A program made the translations under genes and the position numbers. DNA of 48,425 nucleotides, from NCBI RefSeq assembly GCF_030694325.1, contig NZ_JAUXYO010000207.1, positions 1 to 48,425 on the forward strand. Direction: 5' to 3'. Shown here piece after piece: positions 42,205 through 48,425 of this stretch; the first letter of the stretch is position 1; every line of letters starts with the position of its first letter. The notes under the pieces are model-generated. The model was given only the letters and a program-made list of their open reading frames with translations, was not told the DNA's origin and did no database searches. The DNA is from Allobosea sp. Lineage in GTDB: Bacteria; Pseudomonadota; Alphaproteobacteria; Rhizobiales; Beijerinckiaceae.

Positions 42205-42573
42205 ATGAGCGAAAGCGAGACGCCGCAATCGCAGGCGGCCAACGGGGTGATTCCCTTCCCCGTCGCAGCCAGACCCGCGACGGTGACCTTCGACCGCAAG
42301 GAACTGTCCGAGCTACTCAACCTCTATGGTCGGATGGTCGCAGCCGGGGAATGGCGCGACTACGCGATCGATTTTCTGAAAGACCAGGCGCAGTTCTCGG
42401 TCTACCGGCGCTCCTCGGAGGTGCCGCTCTACCGCATCGTCAAGGATCCCGCGCTGGCGAAGCGGCAGGGCGCCTATTCGGTCGTCGCAGCGACGGGGCT
42501 GGTGCTGAAGCGCGGCGCGGAATTGTCGCGCGTGCTGCGGGTTCTCGACCGGAAGCTCAGCGTCGTCGGCTGA
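42205..42573 (+). CDS. DUF2794 domain-containing protein
   Basis: VTFDRKELSELLNLYGRMVAAGEWRDYAIDFLKDQAQFSVYRRSSEVPLYRIVKDPALAKRQGAYSVVAATGLVLKRG. Confidence 0.85.
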   Translation: MSESETPQSQAANGVIPFPVAARPATVTFDRKELSELLNLYGRMVAAGEWRDYAIDFLKDQAQFSVYRRSSEVPLYRIVKDPALAKRQGAYSVVAATGLVLKRGAELSRVLRVLDRKLSVVG

Positions 42574-42588
42574 TTCGAGGCTCGGCCT

Positions 42589-43122
42589 TCAGGCCGGCGG
42601 CGTGCGGTCGCCCTCGCCGAGTTCCTTCTGCATCAGCATCTGGTCGAGCCAGCGGCCGTGCTTGAAACCGACCTTCTCGGCCACCCCGATCAGGCGGAAG
42701 CGGGCGCGCTCGTGCAGCCGCCGCGAGCCGATCGATCCGCCCGTGCCGTCGCCGATGACGGCGATCATCTGGCGGAAGCCGCGGTTCGCGCAGGCCTCCA
42801 TCAAGGCGGCGAGAAGCGCGCTGCCGGAGCCGGCGCCCTGGGCGTCGGGCGCGATGTAGATCGAGTTCTCGACGGTGGTGCGGTAGGCGGGGCGGGGCCG
42901 GTAGGCGCTGGCATAGGCATAGCCCAGAAGGCGTCCGTCGCGCTCCGCCACGAGATAGGGGTAGCCGCCTGCGGTGACGGCTTCGAAGCGGCGCTGCATC
43001 TCCGCCGCGTCGGGCGGCTCCAGTTCCCACGAGGCCGTCCCGTGACGCACCGCGTGCGCGTAGATCGCGGTGATGTCTCGAATGTCGGCGGGCGTGGCAT
43101 GACGGATCGCAGGTGCTGTCAT
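42589..43122 (-). CDS. GNAT-family N-acetyltransferase (phosphinothricin acetyltransferase-like)
   Basis: IRHATPADIRDITAIYAHAVRHGTASWELEPPDAAEM...NSIYIAPDAQGAGSGSALLAALMEAC. Confidence 0.9.
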   Translation of the reverse strand: MTAPAIRHATPADIRDITAIYAHAVRHGTASWELEPPDAAEMQRRFEAVTAGGYPYLVAERDGRLLGYAYASAYRPRPAYRTTVENSIYIAPDAQGAGSGSALLAALMEACANRGFRQMIAVIGDGTGGSIGSRRLHERARFRLIGVAEKVGFKHGRWLDQMLMQKELGEGDRTPPA

Positions 43123-43150
43123 GCACCGATCTTCCTGCGGCACCGTCAAA

Positions 43151-43180
43151 AGAAAAGCCCCGGCCGCGAGGCCGGGGCTC
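43151..43180 (-). terminator. Rho-independent terminator of the BI-1 family gene
   Basis: AGCCCCGGCC-gcga-GGCCGGGGCT, followed on minus strand by TTTCTTTT. Confidence 0.8.
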
Positions 43181-43223
43181 GTTGTTTTCGCATGCCTGCC
43201 CCGAATGAGGGGCGGGTGGCGGA

Positions 43224-44000
43224 TCACTCCTGCTTGCTGCCGAACAGCGAGAGCAGCATCTGGAACATGTTGATGAAGTTCAGATAGAGCGACAGCGCGC
43301 CGTTCACCGAGAGCTTCGCGGCCTCCTCCGGATTCATGTCGGAGTAGAGGTACATTTCCTTGAGACGCTGGGTATCCCAGGCGGTCAGGCCGGCGAAGAC
43401 CAGCACGCCGATCGCCGAGACGGCGAAAGACAGGGCGCTGGACTGCAGGAAGATGTTGACTACCGAGGCGATCACCAGGCCGATCAGGCCCATGATCAGG
43501 AAGGAGCCCATCGCCGAGAGCGACTTCTTGGTGGTGTAGCCGTAGAGGCTCAGTGCACCGAAGGTCGCGGCGGTGATGAAGAACACCTTGGTGATCGATT
43601 CACCCGTGTAGACCACGAAGATCGACGACAGCGAAACGCCCATCACCGCCGCGAAGGCGAAGAACATGGCTCGCGCGGCCGAGGAGCTCATGCTCTCCGC
43701 CTTGAACGAGAAGAACAGGATGAAGGCGAGCGGCGCCAGCATCACGACCCATTTCAGCGGGCTGAGATAGAGCGCCTGGCCGAGCGGGGTCAGCGCCGTG
43801 ACCTTGCCGGTCGGCGAGACGCCGGCGATCGCCAGCATGGAGATGCCGATCGCGGCGAGGCCGGTGATGGCCAGGCCGATCGACATGTTGTTGTAGACGC
43901 CGAGCATGAACGAGCGCAGGCCCTGATCCATCTCGACGGCGCTGGTCTGCTGTGCGCGGCCGGCACCCCAGACTGGAGCATTGCGGTCGAAGTTGCTCAT
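43224..44000 (-). CDS. Bax inhibitor-1/YccA family membrane protein
   Basis: GLRSFMLGVYNNMSIGLAITGLAAIGI...LTAWDTQRLKEMYLYSDMNPEEAAKLSVNGALSLYLNFINMFQMLLSLFG. Confidence 0.94.
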   Translation of the reverse strand: MSNFDRNAPVWGAGRAQQTSAVEMDQGLRSFMLGVYNNMSIGLAITGLAAIGISMLAIAGVSPTGKVTALTPLGQALYLSPLKWVVMLAPLAFILFFSFKAESMSSSAARAMFFAFAAVMGVSLSSIFVVYTGESITKVFFITAATFGALSLYGYTTKKSLSAMGSFLIMGLIGLVIASVVNIFLQSSALSFAVSAIGVLVFAGLTAWDTQRLKEMYLYSDMNPEEAAKLSVNGALSLYLNFINMFQMLLSLFGSKQE

Positions 44001-44216
44001 CGAGCGAGTTTCCCCTGACGTTGAATCCGGACCGGCGCCGCCTGAGCGGGAGCCGGTCGTCGCGCACAACGGTGGCGATATCGGGAATATGAGCGGCTTC
44101 CCCGGTTCTTACAAGGGGCACCATGATTAAACGGCGGCATCCATAGAAACGCGCCGCGCCCTGCATGCAAAATGATAGGGATGTAATGTTTATCGAGAGT
44201 CTTTCTCAGCTAGTCA

Positions 44217-46808
44217 TCATAAATTGCGCAGGTGAGAAGCCGGCGCTTTGGACAGTATTTTCAGCGTGCCAGCAAGCCCGAACAGGACCGTGACGCCCAC
44301 AGCGGCAGTCGCGGCCAGTAAAGCGCCGGTCGGGTCACTCACGAATTCGATCTTCATCACTTGCGTGACGACGCCCCAGCCGGCGAGAGCGCCCGCGACA
44401 ACGCCGAAGAGCGCCGAGACGAGGCCGATGGCCGCGTATTCAAGGGCGTACGACGAAAGTATGAAACGCCGCGTGGCGCCCAGCGTCTTCAGGATCATGG
44501 CGTCGTAAAGTCGCGCCCTCTGGCCGGCCGCCAGCGCGCCGCCCATGACCAGCAGGCTGGCGGCGATGGCGAGCCCGGAGGCGCCGCGAATCGCGGTGGC
44601 GAGCTGGGCGACGATGGCGTTGACCGCCTCCAATGCGTCCTTGACCCGCACGGCCGTCACGGTCGGGAACTCGACGGCCAGACGGCGCAGGAGGGTGGCG
44701 TCGGTTCCGGCGGCGGCGGCGCGGTCGGCCGCGGGCGTGATCGTGGCGAGGTTGGTGTGCGGCGCCCCGGCAAAGGTGTTTGGCGAGAACAGCATCACGA
44801 AATTGATGCCGAGCGAGCGCCATTCGACCGTGCGCAGATTGGCGACGCGGGCCGTGATGTTGCGGCCGAGCACGTTGACGGTGAGGCTGTCGCCGATCTT
44901 GAGGCCGATGCCGGAGGCGATCTGGGCGTCGAAGGACACGAGCGGCTCGCCGCGATAATCGGCCGGCCACCATTCCCCCTGTGCGACACGCGAGCCCTCG
45001 GGGATGGCCTGGGCGTAGGTGATGCCGCGGTCGCCATCGAGTATCCAGGCCGCCTGCTCGGTGGCCTTGATGTCCTCGGCACGGACGCCGTTGATGGAGA
45101 CGATGCGACCGCGCATCATCGGCACGCGGTCCAGCGCAGCGCCCGGCCGCTCCTCGCGCAGCATCGCGTCGAACCGGGCCGATTCGGCGTTGGGGATGTC
45201 GAGGAAGAAGAAGCTCGGCGCCTTCTGGGGCAGGGCCTGCGTCAATTGCCGAGTCAGGCTGGTGTCGATGAAGGCGAGCGCCGAGAGCAGGGCGACGCCG
45301 AGCCCGAGCGAGAGCACGAGCGAGGGCGTCAGCGCGCCGGGGCGGTGGCTGTTGGCCAGCGCCATGCGCAGCGAGGGGTTCTTCGGCCGCGGCAGCCTGC
45401 GCGCCAGGGCCATCAGCCCCCAGGAGACGCCGCGCAGCAGCAGGAAGATGCCGGCCATCACCGCGATGTAGATCATGGCGATGCGCCGATCATAGGCGAA
45501 GAGCAGCGCCACGCCGACGAGACCGGCCGCTGCCGCCAGGCAGAGCGCGAGATAGATCGCACGGGGCCGGCGGGCATCGGGCGCGATCTGGTCCCGGAAG
45601 AGAGCCGAGACCGGGACGTCGTGGGCGCGGCCGAGCGGCAGGATGGCGAAGACCAGCGCGGTGAGCAGGCCGTAGAGCGCGGCGACGCCGAGTTCGCCGG
45701 GCGCCAGCGTCGGCTCGAAGGGAACCGGCAGGACGGAGGTCAGCGCGGCGCCGAGCGCGAAGGGCGCGGCGGCGCCGAGCGCAAGGCCGATCGCGGTGCC
45801 GAGCGCCGCGACCAGCATCACCTCGGTCAGGTGAATGGCGACGACGCGTCCGCCGGTGGCGCCGACCGCCTTCATCGTCGCGAAATCGAGTTTCTTGGCC
45901 TCGACGAAACGGCGCACCGCATTGGCGACGCCGACGCCGCCGACCAGCAGGGCGGTCAGGCCGACGAGCGTCAGGAACTGGGTGAAGCGTTCGAGATTGC
46001 GCTGGAAGCCCGGATTGGCGTTGGCGCGGGAGCGGATCTCCCAGCCGGCATCGCGCTGTTGCGTGCCGGCATCGGCGATCAGGGCTGCGAGATCGGCATC
46101 GCTCGAGGCTTGAGGTGGCAGGGCGACGCGGTAGGTCCAGCGCACCAGGCTGCCGGGCTGGAGCAGGCCGGTGGCGCGCAGGGCCTCCTGCGAGATCAGC
46201 AGTCGCGGGCCGAAGCCGACGCCGGCGGCGATCTTGTCGGGCTCTGAGACGAGATTGGCGCGCAGTTGGACGCGGGCCGAGCCGACGAGGACGATGTCGC
46301 CGGGTTTCAGGTCGAGACGGCCGAACAGGACGGGATCGGCGACGGCGCCATAGACGCCCTCTCGCGCCGCGAGCAGATCGGCGACGGGAGCCTTCGGCTC
46401 GGTGACCAGCTCGCCGATGCCGGGATAGCCGGCATCCACCGCCTTGATCTCGACGAGCGCCGCGCCCTTGTCGCCGGCATTGGCCATGCCGCGCATGGTG
46501 GCGATGGTCGAGACCGTGCCCCGGCCGGTGAGGAAGGCCAGTTCCTGCGGCGTCGCCTCGCGGTGGATCAGCCCGAAGGCGGCGTCGCCGCCGAGGATGC
46601 GCCGGCCCTCGCGGGAAAGACCCTCGGTCAGGCCGCGCGAGGCCGAGGCGACGGCGGCGATCGTCATGACGCCCAGCGCGAGACAGGCGATGAAGACGCC
46701 GAAGCCGCGAAAGCCGCCGCGCAGATCGCGCCAGGCGAGGCGCAGCGCCAGCGCAGCCAGCGGGGCGCCGGCCGGGGAGGTCGGGAGAGGCTTGACGGTC
46801 CCGTGCAT
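44217..46808 (-). CDS. ABC transporter permease, FtsX-like (YbbP-type)
   Basis: 863 aa; LALRLAWRDLRGGFRGFGVFIACLALGVMTIAAVASASRGL; FtsX-like repeats. Confidence 0.92.
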   Translation of the reverse strand: MHGTVKPLPTSPAGAPLAALALRLAWRDLRGGFRGFGVFIACLALGVMTIAAVASASRGLTEGLSREGRRILGGDAAFGLIHREATPQELAFLTGRGTVSTIATMRGMANAGDKGAALVEIKAVDAGYPGIGELVTEPKAPVADLLAAREGVYGAVADPVLFGRLDLKPGDIVLVGSARVQLRANLVSEPDKIAAGVGFGPRLLISQEALRATGLLQPGSLVRWTYRVALPPQASSDADLAALIADAGTQQRDAGWEIRSRANANPGFQRNLERFTQFLTLVGLTALLVGGVGVANAVRRFVEAKKLDFATMKAVGATGGRVVAIHLTEVMLVAALGTAIGLALGAAAPFALGAALTSVLPVPFEPTLAPGELGVAALYGLLTALVFAILPLGRAHDVPVSALFRDQIAPDARRPRAIYLALCLAAAAGLVGVALLFAYDRRIAMIYIAVMAGIFLLLRGVSWGLMALARRLPRPKNPSLRMALANSHRPGALTPSLVLSLGLGVALLSALAFIDTSLTRQLTQALPQKAPSFFFLDIPNAESARFDAMLREERPGAALDRVPMMRGRIVSINGVRAEDIKATEQAAWILDGDRGITYAQAIPEGSRVAQGEWWPADYRGEPLVSFDAQIASGIGLKIGDSLTVNVLGRNITARVANLRTVEWRSLGINFVMLFSPNTFAGAPHTNLATITPAADRAAAAGTDATLLRRLAVEFPTVTAVRVKDALEAVNAIVAQLATAIRGASGLAIAASLLVMGGALAAGQRARLYDAMILKTLGATRRFILSSYALEYAAIGLVSALFGVVAGALAGWGVVTQVMKIEFVSDPTGALLAATAAVGVTVLFGLAGTLKILSKAPASHLRNL

Positions 46809-46809
46809 C

Positions 46810-47547
46810 TCAGAGCGCCGCCATGTCCGCGGCGGCCGGGGTGGGGCCGGCAGTCTCTATCCTGCCGGCGCGTAGGCGCACGGTGCGGTCGCACAGGGCC
46901 GCCAGCGAGAGGTCATGCGTGACGAGCACCAGCGTCGCGCCGCGCTCGCGCCGCAGCGCAAAGATCAGATCGACGATCGAGCGCCCGGTGCTCTCGTCGA
47001 GATTGCCCGTCGGCTCGTCGGCGACGAGGATGGCCGGGTCGGGCGCGACGGCCCGCGCGATGGCGACGCGCTGCTGCTCGCCGCCCGAGAGCTGGGCCGG
47101 GTAATGGTCCATGCGGGCGCCCAGCCCGACATTGCGCAACTCGGCTTCGGCCCTGGCGAAGGCGTCGCCTGCGCCGGCGAGTTCGAGCGGAAGGGCGACG
47201 TTCTCGCGCGCCGTCATGGTCGGGACGAGGTGGAAGGACTGGAAGACGATGCCGATATGGCGGCCGCGGAAGACGGCCAGCCCGTCCTCGTCGAGCGCGC
47301 CGAGATCCTGGCCGGCGACCTTGACCATGCCGCTGTCGGGCCGCTCCAGGCCGGCCATCGTCATCAGCAGGGTCGACTTGCCGGAGCCGGAGGGACCGAC
47401 GAGGCCGGTGGCCTGCCCCGCCGCCAGCGACAAAGAAACACCCCTGAGGATATGGACGCGGGCGGCGGCACGCCCCAAACTAAGCTCGACATCCCGCAAT
47501 TCGATCGCCGGCTGATCCGTCGGCGGGACGCGCGTATCGCTCATCAT
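46810..47547 (-). CDS. ABC transporter ATP-binding protein (YbbA-type)
   Basis: [26 protein letters not shown] (Walker A), [36 protein letters not shown]. Confidence 0.95.
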   Translation of the reverse strand: MMSDTRVPPTDQPAIELRDVELSLGRAAARVHILRGVSLSLAAGQATGLVGPSGSGKSTLLMTMAGLERPDSGMVKVAGQDLGALDEDGLAVFRGRHIGIVFQSFHLVPTMTARENVALPLELAGAGDAFARAEAELRNVGLGARMDHYPAQLSGGEQQRVAIARAVAPDPAILVADEPTGNLDESTGRSIVDLIFALRRERGATLVLVTHDLSLAALCDRTVRLRAGRIETAGPTPAAADMAAL

Positions 47548-47550
47548 CCA

Positions 47551-48330
47551 ATGATCCTGACTTCGAAATCCACCAGCGACCCTGCTCGCAGCCGAACGCG
47601 GCCCGAGCAGGGCAAGCCGAAATGTCGTGCCCCAGAGCCGCGATATGGGCGCGGGAGAGCGCTTGTCCAATCTCTCTGCGCCGCTTTTCTGCTCTGTCTC
47701 TGCCTGCTGCCGGTCGCGACCATGGCCCAGACACCGCCCCTCAGCCCCGCATCCGCGCCGGCGCGCACGCTCAAACTCGTCGCTCTCGGCGACAGTCTGA
47801 CCGCCGGCTACAATCTTCCGGCCAGCGCCGCCTTCCCGCCCGTGCTGGAGCAGGCGCTGCGCGCCAAGGGCCATGCTGTCGAGATCGTGAACGCCGGCGT
47901 CTCCGGCGACACCGTCCAGGGCGGGCTGGAGCGGCTCGACTGGTCGGTGCCGGACGGTACCGACGGCGTCATCCTCGAACTCGGCGCCAACGACGCCCTG
48001 CGCGGGCTCGATCCGGCGGCGACGCGCAAGGGGCTGGAGGCCATCATCACCCGGCTGAAGGCGCGCGGCATCCCTGTGCTGCTGGCCGGCATGTACGCCC
48101 CGCGCAATCTCGGCACGGAGTATGCTACGCGCTTCGACAGCATCTATCCCGAGCTTGCGAAGGCTCACGACCTGGTGCTCTACCCCTTCTTCCTGGAGGG
48201 CATCGCGGGCGACCGGGTGCTCAACCAGCCCGATCTGCTCCACCCCACGGCCGAGGGCGTCCGCGTCATCGTCCGCAACATCCTGCCCACGGTCGAGCGC
48301 TTCCTCGCGACGCTGCCGGCCAAGGGCTGA
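47551..48330 (+). CDS. Arylesterase / SGNH-family lysophospholipase (TesA-like)
   Basis: LKLVALGDSLTAGYNLPASAAFPPVLEQALRAKGHAVEIVNAGVSGDTVQGG...ILELGANDALRG; 5' end uncertain. Confidence 0.9.
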   Translation: MILTSKSTSDPARSRTRPEQGKPKCRAPEPRYGRGRALVQSLCAAFLLCLCLLPVATMAQTPPLSPASAPARTLKLVALGDSLTAGYNLPASAAFPPVLEQALRAKGHAVEIVNAGVSGDTVQGGLERLDWSVPDGTDGVILELGANDALRGLDPAATRKGLEAIITRLKARGIPVLLAGMYAPRNLGTEYATRFDSIYPELAKAHDLVLYPFFLEGIAGDRVLNQPDLLHPTAEGVRVIVRNILPTVERFLATLPAKG

Positions 48331-48425
48331 AATTACTCCTTCCTGTCCCTCCGGCCGGCGCCCTGCCACCCGGAGGGGCCCGATCCCGTCTTCGGCGCGC
48401 CCTTCGCCCGCTCTTTCCGGAGTTG

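Noticed and set aside
44361-46247. 628-aa plus-strand ORF
   Set aside because: Antisense to the FtsX-like permease; no recognisable domain

Overview
The window is a GC-rich alphaproteobacterial (Rhizobiales-like) chromosomal segment of about 48 kb. It is almost wholly coding, with about 46 genes called. I saw no rRNA, tRNA, CRISPR array, transposase or phage module. The gene order matches the conserved neighbourhood of the alphaproteobacterial chromosome origin: tim44 / secB / (terC) / dnaQ-coaE-aroE-maf-ppsR | gap | hemE-hemJ-rho-mnmE-mnmG-rsmG-parA-parB / holA-lptE-leuS. The strongest non-coding signal is the ~420-bp ppsR-hemE gap (10557-10978), a likely oriC. It carries an exact TTAA-N7-TTAA CtrA-type site plus two near matches, DnaA-box-like words, a 15/16 parS-like palindrome, five GANTC (CcrM) sites and an A/T-rich stretch. 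All genes on both sides point away from it. A perfect 16-bp parS lies inside the start of rsmG, preceded by two TGTTGATAA words exactly 21 bp apart. Other notable items are an exact CtrA-type palindrome upstream of ftsK, a near-consensus sigma-54 promoter upstream of glnK-amtB, an orphan minus-strand terminator in an ORF-poor gap that may mark an unannotated sRNA, two composite palindromic intergenic repeats, and a response regulator / cNMP-binding / L,D-transpeptidase envelope cluster. I did not find clear evidence of a wholly new system. The most promising leads are the origin architecture and the possible sRNA.
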